Source: Escherichia hormaechei_A
Lineage (GTDB): Bacteria > Pseudomonadota > Gammaproteobacteria > Enterobacterales > Enterobacteriaceae
Direction of reading: 5' to 3'
NCBI GenBank assembly: GCA_042434945.1
Contig: CP170191.1
Span: 372,001 to 436,000, forward strand
Length of the DNA stretch: 64,000 nucleotides
In this document: one piece after another, positions 21,078-30,236 of the stretch
Position numbering within the stretch: the stretch's first letter is position 1
How the letters are laid out: every line of letters begins with the position of its first letter
Program-made: the position numbers and the translations under genes
Notes under the pieces: model-generated
Seen by the model: only the letters and a program-made list of their open reading frames with translations
Databases searched by the model: none
What the model was told of the DNA's origin: nothing

Positions 21078-22682
21078 ATGATGACCAAAGCGCTTGATTT
21101 TACGTCCGGTTACGATTCACGCCGCCCGCCGATGCTGGGCCATAACGCGGTTGCCACGTCGCAGCCGCTGGCGGCGCAGGCGGGGAAGAAGATGCTGCAA
21201 CTGGGCGGCAATGCCGTCGATGCAGCCATTGCCACCGCGATGGCGCTGACGGTGGTTGAGCCGACCGGCAACGGGATCGGCAGCGACGCCTTTGCCATCG
21301 TCTGGGACGGTGAAAAGCTTCACGGCCTCAACGCATCAGGCCGCTCGCCGGCCAGCTGGCATGCGGATCTGTTTGCCGGAAAAAGCGCAGTGCCGGAAAT
21401 TGGCTGGGACGCGGTGACCGTGCCGGGAGCGGTATCCGGCTGGGTCGCGCTGGCGGAGCGCTTCGGCACGCTGCCGCTGACCACGCTGGCGCAGCCTGCC
21501 ATTGACTACGCGCGCAACGGCTTTCCCGTCTCGCCGCTGATTGGTCATCTCTGGCAGCGAGGCTATAGCAAGCTGAAAGATCAGCCGGGCTTCAGCGCCT
21601 GCTTCGCGCCGGAAGGCCGCGCCCCGCGCGTGGGGGAAATCTTCCGTAACCCGGCGCAGGCCAGCTCGCTGGAGCTGATTGCCAAAACTAACGGTGACGC
21701 GTTTTACCGCGGCGAGCTGGCGCAGAAAATTGCCGCCTTTGCCAAAGAACACGGTGCGCATCTGACGGCAGAGGATCTGGCAAACCACCGCGTGGACTGG
21801 GTAGACCTGCTGTCGCGCGACTTCGCGGGCGGTTCGGTGCAGGAGCTGCCGCCTAACGGTCAGGGGATCGCCACGCTGATTGCGCTCGGCATTCTTGAGC
21901 AGTGCGGCATTGAGAAGCATCACCCGGATTCCGTGCAGTCTCTTCATCTCTCCATCGAGGCGATGAAGCTGGCGCTGGCGGATCTCGACCGCTACGTTGC
22001 GGATGAAGAACATATGGCGTTCGCGGCAAAAGAGCTGCTGAGTGACCATTACCTGAAGTCGCGCGCCGCGCTTATCAACCACGATAGCGCCTCTGATTTT
22101 GTGTACGGATCGCCGACGCAGAGCGGGACTGTTTACGTCAGCACCGCGGATGCGAGTGGGATGATGGTCTCGTTTATTCAGTCCAACTATATGGGATTCG
22201 GTTCAGGGATCGTGGTGCCGGATACCGGGATCAGCCTGCAAAACCGGGGCTGCGGCTTTGTGCTGGATCCTGCGCACCCGAACGCGCTGGCGGGCAGCAA
22301 GCGCCCGTTCCACACCATCATTCCGGGATTTGCGATGGACGGCAACGGCAAGCCGCTGATGTCCTTCGGCGTGATGGGCGGCCCGATGCAGGCGCAGGGG
22401 CACATGCAGATGGCGCTGCGCATTATGCTGCACGGGCAAAACCCGCAGGCGGCAATCGATGCACCGCGCTGGCGCGTGGTGCAGGGCAGGGAGGTGATCG
22501 TCGAATCAACGTTCGATCGCAATACTATCGCGGCGCTGCGCGAGCGCGGGCATCAGATCGTGGTGGAAGATCCGCTTCAGGATTATAACTTCGGCGGTGC
22601 GCAGGTGATTTACCGTATGCCGGAAGGGCACTACGTGGCCGCGACGGAAAGCCGCAAAGACGGGCAGGCGCTGGTGAGTTAA
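21078..22682 (+). CDS. gamma-glutamyltransferase family protein, predicted cytoplasmic
   Basis: 534 aa Ntn-hydrolase of the GGT family, which cleaves gamma-glutamyl bonds after autoproteolysis. The likely nucleophile of the small subunit is Thr351 in QSGTVYVS; downstream NYMGFGSGIV and FGVMGGPMQAQGH match the family active-site region. The N-terminus MMTKALDFTSGYDS has no signal peptide, unlike E. coli periplasmic Ggt, so I infer hydrolysis after import. It follows the permease by 6 bp, making transporter plus enzyme one unit, similar in logic to the E. coli iaaA-gsiABCD operon in which another Ntn hydrolase sits with the glutathione importer. Exact substrate unknown. Confidence 0.9.
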   Translation: MMTKALDFTSGYDSRRPPMLGHNAVATSQPLAAQAGKKMLQLGGNAVDAAIATAMALTVVEPTGNGIGSDAFAIVWDGEKLHGLNASGRSPASWHADLFAGKSAVPEIGWDAVTVPGAVSGWVALAERFGTLPLTTLAQPAIDYARNGFPVSPLIGHLWQRGYSKLKDQPGFSACFAPEGRAPRVGEIFRNPAQASSLELIAKTNGDAFYRGELAQKIAAFAKEHGAHLTAEDLANHRVDWVDLLSRDFAGGSVQELPPNGQGIATLIALGILEQCGIEKHHPDSVQSLHLSIEAMKLALADLDRYVADEEHMAFAAKELLSDHYLKSRAALINHDSASDFVYGSPTQSGTVYVSTADASGMMVSFIQSNYMGFGSGIVVPDTGISLQNRGCGFVLDPAHPNALAGSKRPFHTIIPGFAMDGNGKPLMSFGVMGGPMQAQGHMQMALRIMLHGQNPQAAIDAPRWRVVQGREVIVESTFDRNTIAALRERGHQIVVEDPLQDYNFGGAQVIYRMPEGHYVAATESRKDGQALVS

Positions 22683-22686
22683 TTAA

Positions 22687-22762
22687 CGCCCGGTGGCGCT
22701 GCGCTTACCGTGCCTACGCTGTGCTTTTTGTAGGTCGGGTAAGGCGCAGCCGTCACCCGGCT
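22687..22762. repeat. inverted pair of REP-like elements, Enterobacter style
   Basis: CGCCCGGTGGCGCTGCGCTT on one side and GTAGGTCGGGTAAGGCGCAG...CACCCGGC on the other form oppositely oriented GC-rich palindromic units between the converging GGT and yafV genes. The head GTCGGGTAAGGC differs from the E. coli GCCGGATAAGGC type present at 26916-27051. Confidence 0.75.
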
Positions 22763-22767
22763 TTTTT

Positions 22768-23538
22768 TCAACCAATGCTAAACGGATCTGCATCCTGCCA
22801 GGCCGGAAACTTCTCCCGATACTCCTTTAACGCCATTAACGAGATCTCAGCGTCAATTCGTGTTGCCTGATGCGGCTCGGCGGTGGCAATAATCTCACCC
22901 TGCGGACTTATCACCCGGCTGTCACCGCGATAGTGATGCCCGTTGCCGTCCGTTCCCACGCGGTTACAGCCAACGACATAAGCCTGATTTTCAATCGCGC
23001 GCGCGGTCAGTAAAGCCTGCCAGTGCAGGGAGCGTGGGGCGGGCCAGTTGGCGACGTACAACGCCAGGTCATAATCGTTGCGGTTGCGCGACCACACCGG
23101 GAAGCGCAGGTCATAGCAGACCAGCGGCAGAATACGCCAGCCGCGCCATTCAAATACCACGCGTTCGCTTCCGGCTTCATAATGTTGATGTTCATCCGCC
23201 ATGCGGAACAGGTGGCGCTTATCGTAGAAATGGACTTTTCCTTCCGGCTCGACCAGCAGGAAGCGGTTGACCGGTCCGCGCCCGGTCTGGAGTGCGACGC
23301 TACCGGCAATCAGCGCATTTGTTTCCTGCGCCCTGGCGTGCATCCAGGCCACCACCTCGTCCTGCGGCATGGACTGTTTTGCTGCCTCCATCGCGAAACC
23401 TGTGGTAAACATCTCCGGCAGGACAATCACATCGCGTCCGGTAATCTCTTCCAGCTGGCGATCAAAATGGCGAAGGTTGGCGGGGCCGTCCATCCACACT
23501 AAAGGTTGCTGCAAAACAGAAATCTTTAAACCAGGCAC
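22768..23538 (-). CDS. yafV: omega-amidase YafV (nitrilase superfamily)
   Basis: 256 aa C-N hydrolase with the Glu-Lys-Cys triad at E42 (VLPEMFTTGF), K107 (FYDKRHLFR) and C141 (LPLVCYDLRF). The family deamidates alpha-ketoglutaramate or alpha-ketosuccinamate (omega-amidase, Nit2-like) in the cytoplasm. About 85 percent similar to E. coli YafV by eye, so it belongs to the diverged block. In E. coli the lysozyme inhibitor gene ivy lies between yafV and fadE; here only 107 bp with the fadE terminator separate them. A nitrogen-recycling amidase next to the GGT operon may be coincidence since yafV is ancestral here. Confidence 0.94.
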   Translation of the reverse strand: MPGLKISVLQQPLVWMDGPANLRHFDRQLEEITGRDVIVLPEMFTTGFAMEAAKQSMPQDEVVAWMHARAQETNALIAGSVALQTGRGPVNRFLLVEPEGKVHFYDKRHLFRMADEHQHYEAGSERVVFEWRGWRILPLVCYDLRFPVWSRNRNDYDLALYVANWPAPRSLHWQALLTARAIENQAYVVGCNRVGTDGNGHHYRGDSRVISPQGEIIATAEPHQATRIDAEISLMALKEYREKFPAWQDADPFSIG

Positions 23539-23600
23539 GATACAGGCTCCTTAATAAACACTTTTTGACACTGTAGCACGTCATTACCAGAAAATGTGGC

Positions 23601-23629
23601 AATAAAAAACCCCGCGCGGGGCGGGGTTT
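23601..23629 (-). terminator. fadE terminator
   Basis: On the minus strand AAACCCCGC/GCGGGGTTT with a 5-nt loop followed by TTTTTATT, 17 bp past the fadE stop. Confidence 0.9.
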
Positions 23630-23645
23630 GTGGGAGCAAAAGGCC

Positions 23646-26090
23646 TTATGCCGCTTCAGGTTTGCGGTGCTTCTCCGGCAACTTTACCGGCTTCGTCGCC
23701 AGCTCTTCCGGATCAAAGTCATCAACGTTAATACTGCGCAGACGGCTTTCTTCAGCTTTCACCAGAATAGCGGCTTCATCTTTATCAATCAGCCCCTTCA
23801 CCAGCGCGTTGTGCGCCAGTTCATCCAGACGGGTAAACGGCAGGTTTTTACCCAGCTCTTTACAGATCCGCTGATGAATTGGGTCGGCGGCAATCACATC
23901 CACCAGCGCCTCTTCCAGCAAGCCAACCGGATTATGCTCGCTCGGCGTCAGGTACTGACCGCGACCAATGCGGGAACGGGTGGCGTTCGGCACTTGTAAA
24001 ATCTTCGCCACTTTATGATCCAGCTTGTCAGAAGGTGCCAGATAATGACGTCCGGTCGGGAAGATCACCACATTCAGCAGCCCGGCAACCACGCGGTTCG
24101 GGAAGTTTTGCAGTAAATCATCCATCGCCTGTTCAGCCTGATACAGCGCATCTTGTACGCCCCAGTGCACCAGCGGCAGGTCGGCTTCATTACGGCCTTC
24201 GTCGTCATAACGCTTCAGCACGGCAGAGGCGAGGTAGAGCTGGCTTAAAATATCCCCCAGACGGGCCGAGATGCGCTCGCGACGTTTCAGGCTGCCGCCC
24301 AGCACTGCCATCGAGACATCAGAAAGCAGGGCGAGGTTGGCGCTCAGGCGGTTCAGGTGCTGATAGTAGCGTTTAGTGGCATCGCCGGTTGGCGTGCTGC
24401 TGGTTAAACCGCGCGTCAGGCCCAGCCAGAAGCTGCGAACTTTGTTGCTACCGACGTGACCGATATGTTTGAACAACAGTTTATCGAACGCGTTGACGTC
24501 ATTGTTCTTCGCCGCTTCCATCTCTTCCAGCACGTACGGATGGCAACGAATCGCTCCTTGTCCGAAGATCATCATGCTGCGGGTCAGAATGTTAGCCCCT
24601 TCAACGGTGATGGCAATCGGTGCGCCCTGGTAAGCACGCGCCAGGAAGTTGCTTTGCCCGAGCATAATGCCTTTACCGCCGGTAATATCCATCGCATCAA
24701 TAATCGACTGCTGCCCGCGGTGGGTACAGTGATACTTAACGATAGCCGACAGCACGGCAGGTTTTTCGCCGAGCATAATGCCGTAGGTAATCAGCGATGC
24801 CGCAGCATCCATCACGTAGGCATTACCGGCAATACGCGCCAGCGGCTCTTCAATCCCTTCCATCTTACCAATAGAGATTTTGAACTGACGGCGAATGTGA
24901 GCATACGCGCCGGTTGCCAGCGCTACCGATTTCACGCCGCCGGTTGAGTTGGAAGGCAGGGTGATGCCGCGGCCTACCGAGAGGCACTCCACCAGCATCC
25001 GCCAGCCTTGCCCGGCCATTTTCGGCCCGCCGATGATGTAATCGATCGGCACGAAGACATCTTTACCGCGCGTCGGTCCGTTCTGGAACGGTACGTTCAG
25101 CGGGAAGTGGCGACGACCAATTTCCACGCCCGGCGTGGTGGTTGGGATCAGCGCACAGGTAATGCCTAAATCTTCTGCACCGCCGAGTAATTTTTCCGGG
25201 TCGGAGAGTTTAAACGCCAGCCCAAGCACGGTCGCAATCGGTGCCAGCGTAATGTAGCGTTTGTTCCAGGTCAGACGCATCCCCAGCACCTGCTGGCCCT
25301 GCCATTCGCCCATGCAGACAATCCCGGTGTCCGGAATCGCGCCCGCATCGGAACCCGCTTCCGGGCTGGTCAGTGCAAAGCAGGGGATCTCCTGACCACG
25401 CGCCAGACGCGGCAGATAGTGATCTTTCTGCTCGTCAGTGCCGTAATGTTGCAACAGTTCGCCCGGGCCTAATGAGTTTGGCACGCCGACGGTAATCGCC
25501 AGGATCCCGCTCACGCCGGAGAGTTTTTGCAGCACGCGAGACTGGGCATAAGCCGAGAACTCCAGCCCGCCGTACTCTTTTTTGATGATCATCGCGAAGA
25601 AACGATGCTCTTTAAGGTACGCCCACAACTCCGGCGGCAGATCCGCCAGCTCATGGGTGATCTGGAAATCATTCGCCATCCGGCAGGCTTCTTCTACCGG
25701 GCCGTCGAGAAACGCTTGCTCTTCGGCGGTCAGGCGCGGCTGCGGATAGTTATGCAGCTTTTTCCAGTCCGGCTTGCCCTGGAACAAGTCGCCCTCCCAC
25801 CAGGTGGTGCCCGCATCAATCGCTTCTTTCTCAGTGCGCGACATCGGCGGCATCACCTTACGGAAACCGCGAAATACCGGCGCGGAAATCATCGACTTAC
25901 GCATAGGCGCAAAGTTAAATGGCACGAGGATAATGGCCAGAGGCACCAGTACCCACGCCGACCACAGACCAGCAACGCCGAGGGCGGCTGTCCAGGCGAG
26001 CAAAATCAGACTGCTGATAAATAAGCTCACGCGGTGATAGAACAACGCGCCGAGCAGGACAACCGTAGCGAGAATACTCAAAATCATCAT
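23646..26090 (-). CDS. fadE: acyl-CoA dehydrogenase FadE
   Basis: 814 aa, equal to the E. coli length, and apparently identical except near the C-terminus (KPEAA for the remembered KVEAA). It catalyses the first step of fatty acid beta-oxidation, FAD-dependent formation of trans-2-enoyl-CoA. Two N-terminal membrane segments (about 1-60) precede the dehydrogenase core (about 80-480; PCFALTSPEAGSDAG, VEGANILTRSMMIFGQG) and a C-terminal DUF1974 region. The start at 26090 (MMILSIL) has AAGGGGC upstream and gives the known length; a 26-residue longer ORF would cover the FadR site. It begins an E. coli-like block. Confidence 0.97.
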   Translation of the reverse strand: MMILSILATVVLLGALFYHRVSLFISSLILLAWTAALGVAGLWSAWVLVPLAIILVPFNFAPMRKSMISAPVFRGFRKVMPPMSRTEKEAIDAGTTWWEGDLFQGKPDWKKLHNYPQPRLTAEEQAFLDGPVEEACRMANDFQITHELADLPPELWAYLKEHRFFAMIIKKEYGGLEFSAYAQSRVLQKLSGVSGILAITVGVPNSLGPGELLQHYGTDEQKDHYLPRLARGQEIPCFALTSPEAGSDAGAIPDTGIVCMGEWQGQQVLGMRLTWNKRYITLAPIATVLGLAFKLSDPEKLLGGAEDLGITCALIPTTTPGVEIGRRHFPLNVPFQNGPTRGKDVFVPIDYIIGGPKMAGQGWRMLVECLSVGRGITLPSNSTGGVKSVALATGAYAHIRRQFKISIGKMEGIEEPLARIAGNAYVMDAAASLITYGIMLGEKPAVLSAIVKYHCTHRGQQSIIDAMDITGGKGIMLGQSNFLARAYQGAPIAITVEGANILTRSMMIFGQGAIRCHPYVLEEMEAAKNNDVNAFDKLLFKHIGHVGSNKVRSFWLGLTRGLTSSTPTGDATKRYYQHLNRLSANLALLSDVSMAVLGGSLKRRERISARLGDILSQLYLASAVLKRYDDEGRNEADLPLVHWGVQDALYQAEQAMDDLLQNFPNRVVAGLLNVVIFPTGRHYLAPSDKLDHKVAKILQVPNATRSRIGRGQYLTPSEHNPVGLLEEALVDVIAADPIHQRICKELGKNLPFTRLDELAHNALVKGLIDKDEAAILVKAEESRLRSINVDDFDPEELATKPVKLPEKHRKPEAA

Positions 26091-26111
26091 AACGAAAAGC
26101 CCCTTACTTGT

Positions 26112-26128
26112 AGGAGGTCTGACCACTT
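26112..26128 (-). promoter_or_regulatory. FadR operator of fadE
   Basis: Minus-strand AAGTGGTCAGACCTCCT matches the FadR consensus (A)CTGGTC-GAC-T-T and the known fadE operator. FadR bound there represses until long-chain acyl-CoA is present. Confidence 0.8.
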
Positions 26129-26329
26129 GTGATGATATGGTTGTAGTGGATGTAAAAACATTTAGCAATATGTTTACAATATAATTACAACAAAGCTCAC
26201 ATTGTTGCTGTTTTTATCCGCACTTCAGGTCAAAAAGTCCTGGTCATAGCACCTGCCCGTACTTCTCGCTTTTGGCGGTATCCGGTACACTGCATTTTGT
26301 CTATTACATTTATGCTGAAGGATATCCTC

Positions 26330-26908
26330 ATGTACCAGGATCTTATTCGTAACGAACTGAACGAAGCGGCGGAAACGCTGGCTAACTTTTTAAAAGATGA
26401 CGCCAATATTCACGCCATTCAGCGCGCGGCGGTCCTGTTAGCAGACAGCTTTAAAGCCGGTGGCAAAGTGCTTTCCTGCGGCAACGGCGGTTCCCATTGC
26501 GACGCTATGCACTTTGCCGAAGAGTTGACCGGTCGCTACCGTGAAAACCGTCCGGGCTACCCGGCGATTGCTATTTCTGACGTTAGTCATATTTCCTGCG
26601 TCGGTAATGATTTCGGTTTCAATGATATTTTCTCCCGCTACGTTGAAGCGGTAGGTCGCGAAGGCGATGTACTGCTGGGGATCTCCACCTCCGGTAACTC
26701 TGCAAACGTGATCAAAGCGATCGCAGCGGCGCGTGAGAAGGGAATGAAAGTGATCACCCTGACCGGTAAAGACGGCGGCAAAATGGCTGGCACGGCGGAT
26801 ATCGAAATTCGCGTACCGCACTTTGGTTATGCCGACCGCATTCAGGAGATTCACATTAAAGTGATCCATATCCTGATCCAGTTGATTGAAAAAGAGATGG
26901 TTAAGTAA
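26330..26908 (+). CDS. gmhA: sedoheptulose 7-phosphate isomerase
   Basis: 192 aa, apparently identical to E. coli GmhA (LpcA). It converts sedoheptulose 7-phosphate to D-glycero-D-manno-heptose 7-phosphate, the first step of ADP-heptose synthesis for LPS inner core. A SIS domain spans the protein: CGNGGSHCDAMHFAEEL (phosphate loop) and GISTSGNSANV are clear. The start at 26330 follows AAGGAT; the upstream in-frame ATG would add 11 residues not in the family. Confidence 0.97.
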   Translation: MYQDLIRNELNEAAETLANFLKDDANIHAIQRAAVLLADSFKAGGKVLSCGNGGSHCDAMHFAEELTGRYRENRPGYPAIAISDVSHISCVGNDFGFNDIFSRYVEAVGREGDVLLGISTSGNSANVIKAIAAAREKGMKVITLTGKDGGKMAGTADIEIRVPHFGYADRIQEIHIKVIHILIQLIEKEMVK

Positions 26909-26915
26909 GTCTGGC

Positions 26916-27051
26916 GTAGGCCGGATAAGACGTTTACGCCGCATCCGGCATTTGTGCGCTGATGCCTGATGCGACGCTGACGCGTCTTATCATGCCTACA
27001 AATCTGTACGCGAACCGTAGGCCGAATAATGCGTTCACGCCGCATCCGACC
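26916..27051. repeat. BIME of E. coli-type REP units
   Basis: Three REP units: GTAGGCCGGATAAGACG...CCGCATCCGGC, an inverted TGCCTGATGCGACGCTGACG, and a decayed GTAGGCCGAATAATGCG...GCATCCGAC. This dialect is that of E. coli, consistent with the identity of the flanking gmhA and yafJ genes. Confidence 0.9.
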
Positions 27052-27113
27052 TGAAAATTCTTAAATCAATCTTCGCCGGGGGCCATGCGCTCCCGCTGTT
27101 GTGGAGGTTACCC

Positions 27114-27881
27114 ATGTGCGAATTGCTCGGGATGAGCGCCAACGTCCCTACCGATATCTGCTTTAGTTTCACCGGGCTTGTACAGCGTGGTGGTGGAACC
27201 GGGCCACATAAAGATGGCTGGGGCATTACCTTTTACGAAGGTAAAGGCTGTCGCACATTTAAAGATCCACAACCCAGCTTTAATTCCCCCATCGCCAAAC
27301 TTGTCCAGGACTACCCGATAAAATCCTGTTCGGTGGTGGCTCATATTCGCCAGGCTAATCGGGGCGAGGTGGCGCTGGAAAATACTCACCCATTTACCCG
27401 CGAGTTATGGGGGCGTAACTGGACTTATGCCCATAACGGACAACTGACGGGCTACAAATCACTGGAAACCGGCAACTTCCGCCCGGTAGGCGAAACCGAC
27501 AGCGAAAAAGCCTTTTGCTGGCTCCTGCATAAATTAACGCAGCGTTACCCGCGCACGCCGGGCAACATGGCGGCAGTGTTTAAATATATCGCCTCACTGG
27601 CGGATGAACTGCGGGCGAAGGGCGTTTTCAACATGCTGCTTTCGGACGGTCGCTATGTAATGGCGTATTGCTCGACTAATTTACACTGGATCACCCGCCG
27701 CGCGCCGTTTGGCGTGGCAACGTTGCTGGATCAGGATGTGGAAATCGACTTCAGCTCGCAGACCACACCGAATGATGTGGTCACGGTGATTGCAACACAG
27801 CCGCTGACGGGCAATGAAACCTGGCAAAAGATTATGCCAGGCGAATGGCGCTTATTTTGCCTCGGGGAGCGTGTAGTTTGA
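27114..27881 (+). CDS. yafJ: class II glutamine amidotransferase-like protein YafJ
   Basis: 255 aa with N-terminal nucleophile Cys2 (MCELLGMS), the GATase_2/Ntn glutaminase fold, HIRQANRGEV and THPFTRELWGRNWTYAHNGQL segments that shape the glutamine site. The acceptor partner is unknown and the protein is free-standing. The start is fixed by Cys2: an upstream in-frame ATG at 27099 would bury it. Apparently nearly identical to E. coli. Its 3' end overlaps converging yafK by 30 bp. Confidence 0.94.
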   Translation: MCELLGMSANVPTDICFSFTGLVQRGGGTGPHKDGWGITFYEGKGCRTFKDPQPSFNSPIAKLVQDYPIKSCSVVAHIRQANRGEVALENTHPFTRELWGRNWTYAHNGQLTGYKSLETGNFRPVGETDSEKAFCWLLHKLTQRYPRTPGNMAAVFKYIASLADELRAKGVFNMLLSDGRYVMAYCSTNLHWITRRAPFGVATLLDQDVEIDFSSQTTPNDVVTVIATQPLTGNETWQKIMPGEWRLFCLGERVV

Positions 27882-28592
27882 TGCCAGTTGTGGCTGCACA
27901 ACTTCGTGGCTTAACGGCTTGCTGACCACGTAACGACCATTGACCACAGAAACGGTTGGTGGCTTACGGGTTTGCTCAAAGTAGTCGTAACCCGGCTTCA
28001 GCTGCTCCCAGAAGTCCTTAAAGTTGGAATATTTATGGCGCTTCATATTGGCGTCGGTCATGCGGAACGGGTAAATACTCACTTGCACGCTCGGCTGACC
28101 AAACACCAGCGCACCAGTAACGAACTGGAATATCTCATCAATACCCTGATTGGTCATTGCGTAGCAGCCGATGGAAACACAATCGCCGTGGATCATCAGG
28201 TATTTCCCTTCATAACCATGCGCACGGTCATAGGCATTGGGGAAACCAATATTAATCGCTTTGTAGTAACGGCTGTCTGGTTTTAACTGATTACGCTGGA
28301 CGCTATAAAACCCTTCCGGGCTTTTGAAATCGCCCTGACGCTGTTTTGGCCCTAAGCCGCCGGAATATTTACAGATTTTATAGCTGTCGAGCAGTTGATA
28401 TTGCTCGCCCATTTTGACGTAGAGATCGAGCGTACGTTCTTCCTTGAAGATCTGGATGTAGACAGGGGATCCCATCAACTGCTGCTTATACTCTTTGCTC
28501 ACTGGCGTGGTCGAGCTACTGCTGCCCAGCAAACCGGCAAACGAAACGCACGGGATCAACAACATCGCAAGAATTAATGCGATTTTACGCAT
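27852..28592 (-). CDS. dpaA: L,D-transpeptidase-fold murein amidase DpaA (YafK/LdtF)
   Basis: 246 aa, E. coli length and apparently the same sequence. Signal peptide MRKIALILAMLLIPCVSFAG. YkuD domain with catalytic HGDCVSIGCYAMTN (the HxxxxxxGC motif). In E. coli this enzyme detaches Braun lipoprotein from peptidoglycan rather than forming cross-links. It is the last gene of this E. coli-like block; in K-12 dinJ-yafQ follow, here the nqr operon. Confidence 0.95.
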   Translation of the reverse strand: MRKIALILAMLLIPCVSFAGLLGSSSSTTPVSKEYKQQLMGSPVYIQIFKEERTLDLYVKMGEQYQLLDSYKICKYSGGLGPKQRQGDFKSPEGFYSVQRNQLKPDSRYYKAINIGFPNAYDRAHGYEGKYLMIHGDCVSIGCYAMTNQGIDEIFQFVTGALVFGQPSVQVSIYPFRMTDANMKRHKYSNFKDFWEQLKPGYDYFEQTRKPPTVSVVNGRYVVSKPLSHEVVQPQLASNYTLPEAK

Positions 28593-28835
28593 ACTGCTTA
28601 TTCCTTGATAAAACGGTTACACTCGCCAGGACGGCAAAAGACACCCGAAATCAGACTAATCTGGACAGGAGCGCTCACATTAGCACCGATGGAGATTTTC
28701 GCAAGAGCCAACCTTTGCGTTTACAAATTAGTTTTACTTTATAACCCATTCATAATGTCCTGACTCCAGGAACTTTGCGCAATAGCTCGCATTTCGGCGC
28801 GCCAGACGGCGGATTTGCTGCCCCTGGCAGGGCCG

Positions 28836-28850
28836 AAAATGGTACACTCC
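28836..28850 (+). promoter_or_regulatory. candidate promoter of nqrABCDEF
   Basis: Extended -10 element TGGTACACT (28840-28848) about 40 bp before nqrA with no good -35. A short reading frame ATG GAT ACC TGC TAA (28872-28886) lies between it and the nqrA ATG, and the nqrA start has no clear Shine-Dalgarno. Confidence 0.4.
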
Positions 28851-28890
28851 GGCCTCTCTGGATTGTTGTTCATGGATACCTGCTAACCAC

Positions 28891-30234
28891 ATGTTTAGAA
28901 TCAGAAAAGGACTCGATCTGCCAATCTCTGGCGTGCCTGAACAGCACGTCACCACCGGCGCCAGTATTCATCATGTCGCTATTGTAGGTGATGATTACGT
29001 GGGCATGCGTCCCGCGATGCTGGTACAGGAAGGCGATCGCGTAATAAAAGGTCAGGCGCTCTTCGAGGATAAAAAAAATCCTGGCGTTATGTTTACAGCC
29101 CCAGCCAGCGGCACCGTTGTCGCCATCCATCGTGGTGAGCGTCGCGTCCTGCAATCGGTTGTTATTCAAATTGAAGGCGATGAGAAACGCGAATTTGCGC
29201 GTTTTGACGCCGCCGATCTTGCCACCCTCAGCCACGACGCGGTGCAGACGCAACTGCTGGAGTCGGGACTGTGGACGGCGCTTCGCACGCGCCCCTATAG
29301 CAAAACGCCCGTGCCTGGCACTGTGCCGGCCGCTATCTTCGTCACGGCCATCGACACCAACCCGCTCAGCGCAGATCCGCAGCCTCTTATCCTGGCTGAA
29401 CGCAAAGCTTTCGATGCCGGCCTCACCGTGTTAACGCGCCTGACGCCGGGCAAAGTGCATGTCTGTCAGGCCAGCGGCGGTAAGCTGGGCGGGCATCCGC
29501 AAGGGCAGGTAGCCTTTAATGAATTTGCCGGCCCGCATCCGGCCGGGCTGGTGGGAACGCATATTCATTTCCTGGAGCCGGTAAGCCTGACGAAACAGGT
29601 CTGGCATCTTAATTATCAGGACGTGATCGCTATCGGTAAGCTGTTCACCACGGGTGAGCTGTGCGCAGAACGCATTATTGCCATCGGCGGCCCTCAGGCA
29701 ACCCAACCGCGTCTGGTTCGCACGCTGCTTGGGGCGGACCTGACGGCGCTGTTGGCTGGCGAAACGAAAGAGGGTGAAAACCGTATTATTTCCGGTTCGG
29801 TGCTGAGCGGAAGGCACGCGACAGGCCCGATGGCCTGGCTGGGTCGTTTCCATCTTCAGGTGAGCGTGGTGCTTGAAGGGCGGGAGAAAGAGCTGTTCGG
29901 CTGGGTGCTGCCTGGCGCAGAAAAATACTCGGTAACCCGCACCACGCTCGGCCACTTCCTGCGTCGTAAGCTGTTTAACTTCTCCACCAGTACCAACGGC
30001 GGTGAGCGCGCCATGGTTCCGATTGGCAACTACGAACGCGTGATGCCGCTGGATATTCTGCCCACCGTGCTGCTGCGCGATCTCCTGGCCGGCGATACCG
30101 ACGGTGCCCAGGCGTTGGGCTGTCTGGAGCTGGACGAAGAAGATCTGGCGCTGTGTACCTATGTGTGTCCAGGTAAATACGAATATGGACCCGTATTGCG
30201 CGAGGTGTTAACCCGCATTGAGCAGGAAGGATAA
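28891..30234 (+). CDS. nqrA: Na+-translocating NADH:ubiquinone reductase subunit A
   Basis: 447 aa peripheral cytoplasmic subunit of the sodium-pumping respiratory complex, which binds quinone with NqrB. It begins MFRIRKGLDLPISG, the canonical NqrA N-terminus (RnfC-like barrel sandwich: FEDKKNPGVMFTAPASGTVVAIHRGERRVLQSV), and ends near CTYVCPGKYEYGPVLRE. First gene of nqrABCDEF-nqrM, which E. coli lacks and Klebsiella and Enterobacter have. Confidence 0.96.
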   Translation: MFRIRKGLDLPISGVPEQHVTTGASIHHVAIVGDDYVGMRPAMLVQEGDRVIKGQALFEDKKNPGVMFTAPASGTVVAIHRGERRVLQSVVIQIEGDEKREFARFDAADLATLSHDAVQTQLLESGLWTALRTRPYSKTPVPGTVPAAIFVTAIDTNPLSADPQPLILAERKAFDAGLTVLTRLTPGKVHVCQASGGKLGGHPQGQVAFNEFAGPHPAGLVGTHIHFLEPVSLTKQVWHLNYQDVIAIGKLFTTGELCAERIIAIGGPQATQPRLVRTLLGADLTALLAGETKEGENRIISGSVLSGRHATGPMAWLGRFHLQVSVVLEGREKELFGWVLPGAEKYSVTRTTLGHFLRRKLFNFSTSTNGGERAMVPIGNYERVMPLDILPTVLLRDLLAGDTDGAQALGCLELDEEDLALCTYVCPGKYEYGPVLREVLTRIEQEG

Positions 30235-30236
30235 CC

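Noticed and set aside
26916..27051. Repeated palindromes that could suggest a CRISPR array
   Set aside because: Unit sequence and alternating orientation are those of REP/BIME elements; no regular spacers and no cas genes in the window.
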